From Alphaproteobacteria bacterium (GTDB lineage Bacteria > Pseudomonadota > Alphaproteobacteria > UBA6615), in NCBI GenBank assembly GCA_009694135.1, contig SHVS01000004.1, forward strand, positions 1 through 64,000: a DNA stretch of 64,000 bases. Direction: 5' to 3'. This document shows, one piece after another, positions 1 through 7,758 of the stretch (position 1 is the stretch's first letter; the number at the start of each line of letters is the position of its first letter). The translations under genes and the position numbers were made by a program. The notes under the pieces are model-generated. The model had not been told where the DNA came from. It did not search any database and saw nothing but the letters and a program-made list of their open reading frames with translations.

Positions 1-62
1 CGCCGGCGAATATCCTTCACATGGCTTGCGGCCGACTGCTGCGGCCCGGAATTCTGTCTCAT
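1..62 (-). CDS. 5' end of an unidentified gene leaving the window
   Basis: An ATG at 62-60 is preceded on the minus strand by GAGGAG at a 5-base spacing, a good ribosome binding site. The frame stays open for 20 codons to the window edge (MRQNSGPQQ...). It starts about 40 bases after the stop of the broken TPR gene, so it could be the next gene of the same transcription unit. The visible peptide is too short to assign a family. It could also be residual sequence of the broken gene; the start and binding site are the only support. Confidence 0.35.
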   Translation of the reverse strand, partial: MRQNSGPQQSAASHVKDIRR

Positions 63-103
63 CTTCACTCCTCGCTGGGCTGCGATGAGCCAGAATTCCT
101 CCG

Positions 104-867
104 TTAGCAAAAACACTCAATCTGTCTCTCGGTTGCTGACGCCGGACAGTTCGGACCGATCGAATAGGCAAAGGTTTCGAGCCGGTCGCGATCAAGCGCC
201 GAGAATATCTCGCCGGCGAGATGCCAGAGCGCGTTTACCCGGAAGTCGGCGGAAAGGAACCAGACCCGGAGCCGGTCGGTCGAATTCACCGCGCGTGGCC
301 GGAATCTCGGTGTGTAGTCGACAGGAAAGCGGCGGGCGATGTAGCGCTCGGCATTGTGGCGCAGCTCCGGCATCGAAAATGGGTGCAGCAAAGCCTCATA
401 GGGGGATAGCAAGGCGGCCCCGTTCGCCAGCAACGGGCGATCATGCCCCAGCGCATCTTCCTCGGCATCCCAGTCCAAGACTCTCCGTGCCACGTCAATA
501 CGCCACACCACCCCTGGGCGAGTTGCGGATCGAGTTCGAGCGTGATGCGGAAAGCGCGCAGCGCCTCTTCGCCGCGATTTGCTTTCACCAGCAACTGACC
601 CATTTGCATGTGCAGCATCGGGTCGCGCGGCTGCAAATCGACCGCACGGGCAAGCCGGTGAAAAGCCTGCGCGAGATCGTTCTGGTACTGCAGGACCAGG
701 GCGAGATGGGAAAGCGGCTGATGCGCCCGAGGGTCGAGCGCGAGGGCCTGGCGAAAATAGGGTGCCGCATCATCAAAGCGGCCGGCCTTCAGGTGCTCGA
801 CGCCTTGGCGGTCGAGCGCCGCAGCAGCGTCCCCTGTCGTCGTGTCGCGCCGCATCGCTTGCCTCAT
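104..867 (-). pseudogene. TPR / SPINDLY-type O-GlcNAc transferase-like gene, frameshifted and truncated
   Basis: Read from 867, the first frame encodes TPR helices (GRFDDAAPYFRQALALDP, then PRDPMLHMQMGQLLVKANR). Near 505-511 the homology moves to another frame, which continues to a TAA at 104-106. The second frame contains VARRVLDWDAEE, LLSPYEALLHPFSMPE, the hallmark LRVWFLSADFR, and RDRLETFAYSIGP, all typical of bacterial TPR proteins with an N-terminal SPY/OGT glycosyltransferase segment. The break lies in a CCCC/GGG run and equals one missing base. The catalytic C-terminal half expected in the family is absent. The start at 867 follows a GGCGGGG sequence; an upstream in-frame ATG at 957 is an alternative. 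It is either a decayed gene or a sequencing error combined with a short variant. Confidence 0.6.
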
Positions 868-1126
868 CGCCCCGCCGCGAAGCGAGTTTCTTAGCGCGGC
901 GATAAGGATCTGACGACTGATAGATCGACTTTGCACCCGTGCCACAACCAAGCGCATCGCGGAGGGGGGATGCGCTGTATCAATGTTGGTGCGTTTTGGG
1001 CTGGCATCATGCTCGGTGGTTGATAGCCGGAGCGCGGCTACCAATAGCAGCGAAGGACGGTGTAGCCGTGCTTCGGGCCCAGGTCCACGGGACGCCCGGC
1101 GCCAGCGGGAGATATTGGAGGCGGCA

Positions 1127-1441
1127 ATGCGCTTGGTCTTATTGGCTTCGGTGATGCTAACGGCGAGCGGAGCGCTGGCCCAGGAGTTGGGCGACCCGGC
1201 GGCCGGGCAGTGGTTGGCGCAGTCGTGGTGCACCGAATGCCACCAGATCGCCTATGGGCGGACCGAAATCTCCGTGCTCAAGCCGCCGAGCTTTTACACC
1301 ATCGCCGCGCGGACCGAGGTTACCCCTTTGTGGCTCAATACATTTTTCCAGACGCCGCACCCGGTCATGCCCAACATCATCCTCACCCCGAGCCAGCGCG
1401 ATGATATTGCCGCCTATATTCTGGACATGAAGCGCCGCTAG
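1127..1441 (+). CDS. small periplasmic monohaem cytochrome c
   Basis: The protein has 104 residues. A signal peptide (MRLVLLASVMLTASGALA) precedes a class I cytochrome c domain with haem motif CTECH at residues 35-39 and a likely distal Met ligand at 81 (PHPVMPN), followed by the usual C-terminal helix (QRDDIAAYILDMK). The start at 1127 is chosen because GGAGG lies 5 bases upstream and the signal peptide begins there; an open frame extends further upstream without such support. It converges with the ABC-2 permease gene, 7 bases away. Small cytochromes of this kind accompany PQQ-dependent alcohol oxidation clusters; an electron-carrier role here is inferred from the neighbours. Confidence 0.85.
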   Translation: MRLVLLASVMLTASGALAQELGDPAAGQWLAQSWCTECHQIAYGRTEISVLKPPSFYTIAARTEVTPLWLNTFFQTPHPVMPNIILTPSQRDDIAAYILDMKRR

Positions 1442-1448
1442 CGCGGGG

Positions 1449-2297
1449 CTAGGCTGCGCTGCCGGCGGCCTGCGGAGTCCGGCGGATCGCTCCCCGCTGC
1501 GGGTCGTAGCCGTAGGCGGCGAACAGGAAGAACACGACGCCGCTGCCGACCACCACGGCCAGGGCCGTGCCATTGAGCTTTCCATAAGCCGCGTAGCGAA
1601 TGAGTTCGATGGCATAGGTGAACGGGTTGGCAAGCGCCAGCAAGTAGATGATCTCCGCGCCGGATTCGCGCAGTTTCCAAAGCGGGTAAAGCGCCGGCGA
1701 GATAAAGAACATCGGGAAGATGACGAAGTTCATCGTTCCGGCGAAGTTTTCCAGCTGCTGCACATAAACCGAGAGCAACAGTCCGACCGCGCCGAGCATC
1801 AATCCGCCGAGCACGATCGCCGGAAACATATACAGCCAGCCGCTCCACGGCACGGTGACATCGGTCCACGGCAGGATCCAAGTCATCACCAGGCAGGCGG
1901 CAAGGAAGGCATAGGCCTGGAGCGTGGACAGCAGCGTGCCGGCGATCAGCTTGCATAGCAGCAGGTACCAGCGCGGCAGGGGCGCGGTGAGCAGCAAGCG
2001 CATCACGCCCATCTCGCGATCATAGACCATCGACAGCGACGACTGCATGCCCTGGAACAGGAGCACGATCCCGAGCAACCCGGGAAGCACATAGATTTGA
2101 TACGTGATGTAGGTGTCGTAGGGTTCGATGATCGAGACGCCGAACACATTCTGGAAGCCGGCGGCGAACACAAGCATCCAGAGCGCCGGACGCACCAAGG
2201 CGGAGGCCATGCGTCCGAACTGGTGGACGAACTTGATCACCTCGCGCCCGGTGACGGCATAAAGGGCGCTGAGAGCGTGCCGCGGCGACGGAAGCAT
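1449..2297 (-). CDS. ABC-2 type transporter permease, PQQ/lanthanide-cluster type (PedC/LutF-like)
   Basis: The protein has 282 residues with about six hydrophobic segments in ABC-2 arrangement, including the conserved stretch after the second span (YDREMGVMRLLLTAPLPRWY) and the late FFISPALYPLW and LANPFTYAIELIRY motifs. It resembles the permease found beside PQQ-dependent alcohol dehydrogenases (PedC family) and LutF of lanthanide uptake clusters. No ATPase is adjacent. The likely partner is the ATPase at 9436-10224, some 7 kb away on the opposite strand, so this transporter appears split across the locus. A related NodJ/export-type permease is the alternative; family membership is fairly clear, substrate is not. 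Confidence 0.8.
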   Translation of the reverse strand: MLPSPRHALSALYAVTGREVIKFVHQFGRMASALVRPALWMLVFAAGFQNVFGVSIIEPYDTYITYQIYVLPGLLGIVLLFQGMQSSLSMVYDREMGVMRLLLTAPLPRWYLLLCKLIAGTLLSTLQAYAFLAACLVMTWILPWTDVTVPWSGWLYMFPAIVLGGLMLGAVGLLLSVYVQQLENFAGTMNFVIFPMFFISPALYPLWKLRESGAEIIYLLALANPFTYAIELIRYAAYGKLNGTALAVVVGSGVVFFLFAAYGYDPQRGAIRRTPQAAGSAA

Positions 2298-2440
2298 AAC
2301 TTATTCCTCGTCAGTCGTTCTGCGCTCACCCGCTCGTCTCTGCGGTCGCAACAGCATCACGGTGTGCGAGCCCTTGCGCAACTCCCCAATCCGGCACTCG
2401 GGCAGAAGACGAGTCCCGATTCAATCCGCCGGAGTTGGCG

Positions 2441-3182
2441 CTAAAAATCGAGGTCGTATGACAACCCAAAATTATAGGTCCGGTCGGCGGTTGCCGGCGT
2501 CAGTCCAAACAGGAGGCCCGCGTTCAATGTAATTTCACCGCGCAGACCAATGTCGTCGAGCGCCCAGAGATTAGGAGATGACCGGCCCAATGCGATGCTC
2601 CGTGTCGCGGAGCGGCGGCGCATTGCCGATGTTTGGAACGGCGCCATAGGCTTCGAAGCCGACATAAAGATTAAAATTGGTCGCATACAGCGCCTGAACC
2701 CCGTAGCCGAACTCGACCCCATCCTGGTGGTTGGCTCCGAATTCTCGGCTCACGGTTGCATTTAGGGTGGTCTTTATTGGCCCGGTTGTGAAAGACAAAG
2801 CTGGCCCGGCCTGGATCGCGAAGGCCTCGCCGCTTGCGAGTGGCGCGCTCAGATTTGCCTCAAAGCCGAAATCCGCGCTCGCCCAGGGCTTGCCGAGCGC
2901 AAAAACGTTCGACCATTGAACGGACGTGGCGCGCAGCTCCTCGCCTCCCGCCTTCTCGATTGCCAGGGCGAGGCCCGGCGCCCAAAAGCTTGTCAGGCCG
3001 TAAGAAATGTCCAGCTCATGCCCGTGGCGTTGGTCGCCGTTTGAGTAAAACGCCGATAGCCAGTCCACGGTCAGTTGCCCGCGTTCGACCGTCGGATCGG
3101 TAATGGAAAATTGGGCCCAGGCCGGATAAGCGGCGCTCAAGAGCAGAATGAGCGCCAGGAAAAAGGGTCTTGTCTCTTTCAT
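2441..3182 (-). pseudogene. outer-membrane beta-barrel-like protein, interrupted by a frameshift
   Basis: The reading begins at 3182 with a signal peptide (MKETRPFFLALILLLSAAYPAWAQ) after GGAG at 8 bases. The mature part is rich in alternating beta strands (VEFGYGVQALYATNFNLYVGF). The first frame ends at a TAA at 2571-2573, just after HRIGPVIS. A second frame continues the same kind of protein (NLWALDDIGLRGEITLNAGLLFG) and ends at 2441 in YNFGLSYDLDF, a terminal aromatic strand typical of outer-membrane barrels. The two parts join by a one-base shift near 2571-2590, giving roughly 245 residues. Function is unknown; a surface or porin-like component of the surrounding system is possible. The lesion may be real or an assembly error. 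Confidence 0.6.
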
Positions 3183-3204
3183 TTTTTGGTCTCCAGACGG
3201 TGGA

Positions 3205-3465
3205 TTATGCGCGGAGTGCCTGGCGCGCTTCGTCAAGCGAATCGAGGCAATCAGCCCATTGCTTATCTTCGACCGCGCGCTTCATCTCGCGCAACTCGCC
3301 CTCAGCCTTGCGTTTGGCGCGCGCATCGGTGGCCTTGGGCAGCGCCGCCTCCACATCGACAATACCTTTGCGGCATGTCTGCTCGGGCGTGTCCTGCACG
3401 GGTGCCTGCGCCGTGAGCAAGAGAATGCCGCAGCCGGCCAGCGACAAGAGTCCGATCCGTTGCAT
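3205..3465 (-). CDS. small exported protein of unknown function
   Basis: The protein has 86 residues. Translation from the ATG at 3465 (GGAG 10 bases upstream) gives an immediate signal peptide, MQRIGLLSLAGCGILLLTAQA. LAGC resembles a lipobox but sits early (Cys at residue 12), so either lipidation or ordinary cleavage after AQA is possible. The mature part is mostly helical and charged (KRKAEGELREMKRAVEDKQW) with two cysteines that could form a disulfide (EQTCRKG and WADCLD). It lies between the barrel-like gene and the ABC binding protein gene on the same strand with short spacers, so it probably belongs to the same unit. I do not recognise the family. Confidence 0.65.
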   Translation of the reverse strand: MQRIGLLSLAGCGILLLTAQAPVQDTPEQTCRKGIVDVEAALPKATDARAKRKAEGELREMKRAVEDKQWADCLDSLDEARQALRA

Positions 3466-3512
3466 GTTCGACGATCTCCGGTTTTCTTGCTCGCCCGGCG
3501 ACGGCCCCTCGG

Positions 3513-4742
3513 CTACATCCGACATTGAGTCTCAAGCTTGTCGATGCCAAGCGTGTCGAGATCGTTGGTCGCATGGGCAAAGCCGCGCATCGGCAGGCGC
3601 TCGATTTCCGCATTGTCGGTTACGGCGAGCAGCGGCTGACGGAGTTGTCCGTCCCAGGGGCGGAAGGTCGCCACCGCGCCCTTGACGCTATCGAGCTTCA
3701 TCTCGTCGCTGCGAATGTGCGCGGCGACTTTCTGCCAATCGACGGATTTGGTCCGCAGGATTCCTTGGCCGAGTGCGCGCACCGCGACCCAGGCGCCCCA
3801 ATCGTAGCCGGTCATGCGCCGCTTATGGAGGCGCTCGAAGCGGCTGTTGAGCTGCGGCGCGCCCTGGCGCTCCCAGGCCCAGTGCCAAGCATCGGTGATC
3901 AGCCCGGCGCTGCCCACGACCGGACGCGGCTTGCTGACGTTGAACGGAACGTAGCGGGCGAACTCGCCATCGGTATCGATGACGATCACGACGTCATAGT
4001 CCCTGCGGATTGAGGTCATCAACGTGACGTTATTCGCCTCGCGGATGCGCTGGTCGTTGCTCAGGACGAAGTCTTTTTTCTCGACGATGCGCGCGCCGAA
4101 TTTCTTGATCGAGCGCTCATAGGCCGCGCCAAGTTTTCGGTCATCGGGCAAGGTGCCTTGCAGCAAGAATATATTGGTCCATTTGCGCGAAACCAGCGTC
4201 TGCATCATGGCGTCGGCCAGCATCGCGTAGCTCGGGATCGTATGCAGCATATTGGCTTGGCAATTAGTGGCGCGCAGGTCGTCATCCGCTGCCGTGGTAT
4301 TGATCAGTAGCAGATCCTTGCGGCCCTTGAGCACCTTGGCCACTTCGCGCATCACATCGCCCGGCACGTCGACCAGAAAGATATGGATGTCCTTGTCCTT
4401 GACCCAGGCGTCAGCCGTCTGGGCCAAATCAGCTGCACCGGCGCCCTGATAGCGTTCGGCGGCGACGTTGAGGCCGGTCGCGCGCGCCTGGCCGCTAATT
4501 TCGGCGATCGCGACTTCGACGCCATCATAGGCACGTCCCAGAGCCCGGAGCTGGATGCGCGCATAGGCCTTGTCATTGTCGAGACGCGGATCGTCCGCCA
4601 ACTCAAGAAAGCCAAAACGCAGCGTTTGGATCTGAACTTCGAGCGGACGCGGCGCCGGAGCATCCGGAGCCGGGGCTGGTTGCGCCAGCGCGGGGAAGGC
4701 GAGCGCGCAGCCAAGCGAAATGGCGGCGAAGGCTTTCAACAT
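3513..4742 (-). CDS. ABC transporter periplasmic binding protein, PQQ-alcohol dehydrogenase / lanthanide-cluster type
   Basis: The protein has 409 residues: signal peptide (MLKAFAAISLGCALAFPALAQ), a Pro/Ala-rich linker, then a two-lobed type I periplasmic binding fold (VEVAIAEISGQARATGLNV, DKDIHIFLVDVPGDVMREV, KWTNIFLLQGTLPDDRKLG, DYDVVIVIDTDGEFARYVPF). This matches the substrate-binding family of PQQ-dependent alcohol dehydrogenase systems, which includes LutA/PedA-like proteins. The ATG at 4742 has GGAG 7 bases upstream and begins directly with the signal peptide; an ATG at 4769 would overlap the preceding stop. It follows the beta-propeller gene closely. Lanthanide or metal-chelate binding is inferred from related clusters, not visible in the residues. 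Confidence 0.8.
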   Translation of the reverse strand: MLKAFAAISLGCALAFPALAQPAPAPDAPAPRPLEVQIQTLRFGFLELADDPRLDNDKAYARIQLRALGRAYDGVEVAIAEISGQARATGLNVAAERYQGAGAADLAQTADAWVKDKDIHIFLVDVPGDVMREVAKVLKGRKDLLLINTTAADDDLRATNCQANMLHTIPSYAMLADAMMQTLVSRKWTNIFLLQGTLPDDRKLGAAYERSIKKFGARIVEKKDFVLSNDQRIREANNVTLMTSIRRDYDVVIVIDTDGEFARYVPFNVSKPRPVVGSAGLITDAWHWAWERQGAPQLNSRFERLHKRRMTGYDWGAWVAVRALGQGILRTKSVDWQKVAAHIRSDEMKLDSVKGAVATFRPWDGQLRQPLLAVTDNAEIERLPMRGFAHATNDLDTLGIDKLETQCRM

Positions 4743-4765
4743 CGCTCTGCTCCGCTGATGTGCTG

Positions 4766-5770
4766 TCAATCGTCGATCAGAACGGCATACGGAATGCGGC
4801 CCACCTGCACCGACTTGATTGATTTGCGCGCGATATTATCGACGACGGTGATGTCGTCCGACAATCCGTTGGCGACATAGAGCGTCTTTTCGTCCCGCGA
4901 CAGGGTGACATTCCAGGCGCGCGATCCGACCAGCACATAGGCATCGATCTTGCGCGACTTCACATCGACATAGGCGATATGATTGGCGCGGCCGAGCGCG
5001 ATCACGCATTTCGACCCATCCTGATTCATGAGGATGCCGACCGGGGTGACATCGACCTGACGAAATCCGGGCGGCAGGAAGGTCATTACCTGGAGGATCT
5101 TGAGTGTTACGCGGTCGATCACATAAATCTCGCCCGACAACTCGCAGGTGACCCACAATTCCTTGCCATCGGGGGTGAGCCAGAAACGACGCGGGCGCGT
5201 GCCGACGACGATATTATCGGTGACGAAGCCGCCCTTGACGTCGACAACATGCACCATGTCCGCGACCTCGGAGGTGACATAAATCGTCTTCTCGTCCGGT
5301 GAGAGGATCACGCCTTCCGGTTCGGCGCCGGTCGGCACGTCATGGATGATGATCTTCTCTTTCAGATCGATGATCGACAGCGAGGAGTCTTCCTCGTTGG
5401 ACACATAGATCTGGGTTTCCGTTGAGTTGAGGCGGAAGGCTTCTGGGCTCGGGCTGGTTGGAATCTGGTCGACGACCGCGAGCTTGGCGATGTCGATAAT
5501 GTCGATCACATCGTCATCGCCGCAGGCGGCGTAAAGCAGCGTGCGCGCCTTGTTGAAATGGATGTCGCGCGGCCGGCGCGAGGTCTTGATCTTCTTCACG
5601 ATCTCGAGCGTGCCGGGTTTGAGCACCCAGATATCGTGGGTCTTTTCATGGCTGACGAAAATCAGCCCGCTGTTGGCGGCGCGCGCCGGCTGCACCGGCG
5701 CGAGCGCGGCCGCGACCGTGCCGCCAAGCAACAGCGCCGAAGCCTGCCGCCGTGTGAATTTAATGCTCAT
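4766..5770 (-). CDS. exported YVTN-type beta-propeller protein of PQQ-dependent catabolism clusters
   Basis: The protein has 334 residues. A twin-arginine-like leader (FTRRQASALLLGGTVAAAL, ending near ARA) precedes about seven beta-propeller blades carrying variants of the YVTN repeat (LLYAACGDDDVIDIIDI, QIYVSNEEDSSLSIIDL, TIYVTSEVADMVHVVDV, ELWVTCELSGEIYVIDR, TLYVANGLSDDITVVDN). Single propellers of this type are regular companions of PQQ-dependent alcohol dehydrogenases and lanthanide uptake genes. A scaffolding or ligand-handling role in the periplasm is inferred; no catalytic residues can be named. The binding protein gene starts 23 bases after its stop, so the two are likely co-transcribed. 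Confidence 0.85.
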   Translation of the reverse strand: MSIKFTRRQASALLLGGTVAAALAPVQPARAANSGLIFVSHEKTHDIWVLKPGTLEIVKKIKTSRRPRDIHFNKARTLLYAACGDDDVIDIIDIAKLAVVDQIPTSPSPEAFRLNSTETQIYVSNEEDSSLSIIDLKEKIIIHDVPTGAEPEGVILSPDEKTIYVTSEVADMVHVVDVKGGFVTDNIVVGTRPRRFWLTPDGKELWVTCELSGEIYVIDRVTLKILQVMTFLPPGFRQVDVTPVGILMNQDGSKCVIALGRANHIAYVDVKSRKIDAYVLVGSRAWNVTLSRDEKTLYVANGLSDDITVVDNIARKSIKSVQVGRIPYAVLIDD

Positions 5771-5834
5771 GCATCACCTCGCCGAGTGTCGCCGATCCAT
5801 TGCCGGTTTCGGCTACGCGCATCGCTGGGCGCGC

Positions 5835-6257
5835 CTATTTGACCACGAATTTGCCGATCATGCCTTTGTTCTCGAAGCCAGCGGCGTAGAACGAATATTC
5901 GCCGGGCCGGATCGGAACGAATTGCACCCGGGCGATGCCGGGGTCGTCGAATTCGATACCGAAAATGGCGCCGAGCGCGTGCACCTCGATGCCATTGATG
6001 ACCACCTGCTCCAGCCAGGAGTTGCGGAACAACAGCGGCGCCTCAATGCGGAATTCTTCGCCGCCCTTGCTCTCGATCGTCCAGAAATAGTACTTGCCGG
6101 TTTCGAGACGGTACTCCTTCTGCGAAAAGGACAGGTCGCCGGCGATCACCAACGGCTCAAGACGGTTGGCGCGCGAGGCGAGATTGCCTTCGGCCTGTGT
6201 CGGCGCCGATGCCAACAGCCCGGCAGCGCATGCAAATGCGAAGAGCCGTGAAAGCAT
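5835..6257 (-). CDS. exported cupredoxin-like protein lacking canonical copper ligands
   Basis: The protein has 140 residues with a signal peptide (MLSRLFAFACAAGLLASAPTQA). The rest looks like a single beta-sandwich ending in PGEYSFYAAGFENKGMIGKFVVK-like sequence (residues 118-140). This is the layout of a cupredoxin C-terminal loop, but the expected Cys and His are replaced by Tyr/Ala and Phe, and only the GM...G end is kept. The start at 6257 follows GGGAGGAAC, a strong binding site. It is the first gene of a minus-strand series (5835 down to about 1449) divergent from the ABC operon at 6748. A redox-inactive binding or chaperone role is a guess. Confidence 0.65.
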   Translation of the reverse strand: MLSRLFAFACAAGLLASAPTQAEGNLASRANRLEPLVIAGDLSFSQKEYRLETGKYYFWTIESKGGEEFRIEAPLLFRNSWLEQVVINGIEVHALGAIFGIEFDDPGIARVQFVPIRPGEYSFYAAGFENKGMIGKFVVK

Positions 6258-6496
6258 GGTCGGGTTCCTCCCTTGTTGGCCGCGCGGCACGGGCCGTACC
6301 CAGGCGCCGTATTCCTTGGCCTGTCGCGCGCACTCTATATGCCAGGAGCGGCCCTCGGCTGCAATCGAGTCGTGGGGTGGAGGATGCACGGTGCTTCCTC
6401 TACCGGGCTTTTTCCAAGGAAACGTCGCCCTTTGGCGCGTAGCTCCTTAGGCTGCAGTTGTTGGAAGTGATAGCGCTCGCCAGCTGCCCGGAGGCA

Positions 6497-6546
6497 TCCC
6501 TAACCGGACCATCCGCCTTGTTCCCTAACCGGACCATCCGCCTTGT
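6497..6546. repeat. perfect tandem repeat, 2 x 25 bp, likely operator
   Basis: Two identical, immediately adjacent 25-base units (6497-6521 and 6522-6546) begin TCCCTAACCGG and end CCGCCTTGT. Nothing else around them is repeated. The second copy ends where the -35 region of a promoter with -10 TATATG (6564-6569) would lie. Identical direct repeats next to a weak -35 are the usual layout of an activator or response-regulator site; the binding protein is unknown. Confidence 0.75.
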
Positions 6547-6569
6547 ATCGCTCCGATCCTACTTATATG
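6541..6569 (+). promoter_or_regulatory. candidate promoter for the ABC operon
   Basis: TATATG at 6564-6569 is a fair -10 element. The hexamer 17 bases upstream (CCTTGT, 6541-6546) is a poor -35 and is formed by the end of the second 25-base repeat, as expected for an activator-dependent promoter. It would leave a leader of about 170 bases before 6748. Confidence 0.25.
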
Positions 6570-6747
6570 ATCGAAGCAGCCTGAATCCCATGGGAGGGGA
6601 AGGCGAGGACACGCTGCCCGGTCCGCGTGGGTCCACATAGCTGCGCGGCTTAGGTTATTCGGTCGACGAACCCTGAGGCAGGAGCCAAGGCCTCGTGGTC
6701 GCCGCCGGTACCTTCGCCCGCATCGCCAGCGAGGAGGTCTAATCAAC

Positions 6748-7758
6748 ATGATGCTTCGCCGTAGCGTGCTGTCGCACGTCGTCGCTCTCGCCATGCTTGG
6801 CGGGGCAACGCTTGTCGGCGGACTGGTCGCAACGCCCGCCCTTGCCCTGGACAAGATCCGGGTCGGCGTACTCGCGACCGGCACCGCCAAATGGGAAATG
6901 GATACTATCATCCGCAATAAGCTGGCCGAGAAATTCGGACTCGAGCTAGAGCTCGTTGACCTCGGCACCAAGCTGACCCAGGTGATCGCGCTCGAGAGCC
7001 AGGCCGCCGATGTCGTTCTTACTGACTACCTGTTTACCTCGGCGCAACGTAACCAGAAGGCCGATTATACTTTCGTGCCGAGTTCGCGCGCAGCGGGCGG
7101 ATTGATCGCACGTCCTGAGTCGGGTATCACCAAGGTGGCCGATCTCAAGGGCAAGCGCATCGGCATCTTCGGCGGGCCGGACGAAGACAATTTTGTCATC
7201 TTCCGCGCCTATCTCAAAAAAGTCGCCAATATCGACGTCGAGAAAGACGTCAAAATTTCCTTCGTTGGCGGCGCGCCGCTGTTGAACGAAACGATCTTGA
7301 AAGGCGATCTCGACGCGGTCATCAATATGTGGAACTTCAACGCGCGGCTGCGCGCGGTGGGGTACAAGGACGTTGTTTCCATGCCGGAGATGCTGGCCGC
7401 GCTCGGCGTGTCCGCGCCGCCGCCGCTGCTCGGCTGGGTGTTCAGCGAGAAATGGGCCAAGGCCAATCCGAAACTGATCGATGGCTTCCTCAAGGCTTCG
7501 CTCGAAGCGAAAAAGATTCTGCTCACCAATGACGACAACTGGAAGGCGATGCAGGGGTTGATGGGAGCTCAGGGCAACGACGCCTTGTTCATCGCTCTGC
7601 GTGACGCCTATCGCGCCGGCATCGCCAAGAGCTATGGCAAGGCCGAAGTGGATGCGGCGCAAGCGATTTACAGCGTCGTGCGCAAGGAATCCGGCAATAA
7701 GGGCCCGGAAACGCTCGCTCCAGGGACATTCTGGTCCGGGATCACGTTTAACCTCTAG
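6748..7758 (+). CDS. NitT/TauT-type ABC transporter substrate-binding protein
   Basis: The protein has 336 residues with a long signal peptide ending near ATPALA (about residue 33). The mature domain is an NMT1/SsuA-like type II binding fold: KIRVGVLATGTAKWEMDTI at the start, ADVVLTDYLFTSAQR, VADLKGKRIGIFGG as the linker-strand motif, and LDAVINMWNFNARL. GAGGAGG lies upstream of the ATG. Permease and ATPase genes follow with overlaps, making a complete importer. Family members bind nitrate, taurine, sulfonates, thiamine precursors and similar small organics; the ligand here cannot be read from sequence. Neighbours suggest a role linked to PQQ-dependent oxidation or metal acquisition. Confidence 0.85.
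   Translation: MMLRRSVLSHVVALAMLGGATLVGGLVATPALALDKIRVGVLATGTAKWEMDTIIRNKLAEKFGLELELVDLGTKLTQVIALESQAADVVLTDYLFTSAQRNQKADYTFVPSSRAAGGLIARPESGITKVADLKGKRIGIFGGPDEDNFVIFRAYLKKVANIDVEKDVKISFVGGAPLLNETILKGDLDAVINMWNFNARLRAVGYKDVVSMPEMLAALGVSAPPPLLGWVFSEKWAKANPKLIDGFLKASLEAKKILLTNDDNWKAMQGLMGAQGNDALFIALRDAYRAGIAKSYGKAEVDAAQAIYSVVRKESGNKGPETLAPGTFWSGITFNL

Larger units (their letters stand above)
6258..6747. other. 490-base divergent intergenic region
   Basis: This lies between two divergent transcription units, the cupredoxin/beta-propeller series on the minus strand and the ABC operon on the plus strand. I see no convincing gene in it; the longest open frames lack binding sites or family likeness. 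It holds the perfect tandem repeat at 6497-6546 and a plausible -10 element at 6564-6569, and ends with GAGGAGG, the binding site for the gene at 6748. It is the most probable regulatory switch of the locus. Confidence 0.7.

Noticed and set aside
985-1126. Longer N-terminus for the first cytochrome c from a start at 983
   Set aside because: It would bury the signal peptide behind 48 low-complexity residues; GGAGG before 1127 supports the shorter start.
6258-6747. Small open frames in the divergent regulatory gap
   Set aside because: They lack binding sites and protein-like composition; the gap is better explained as regulatory.
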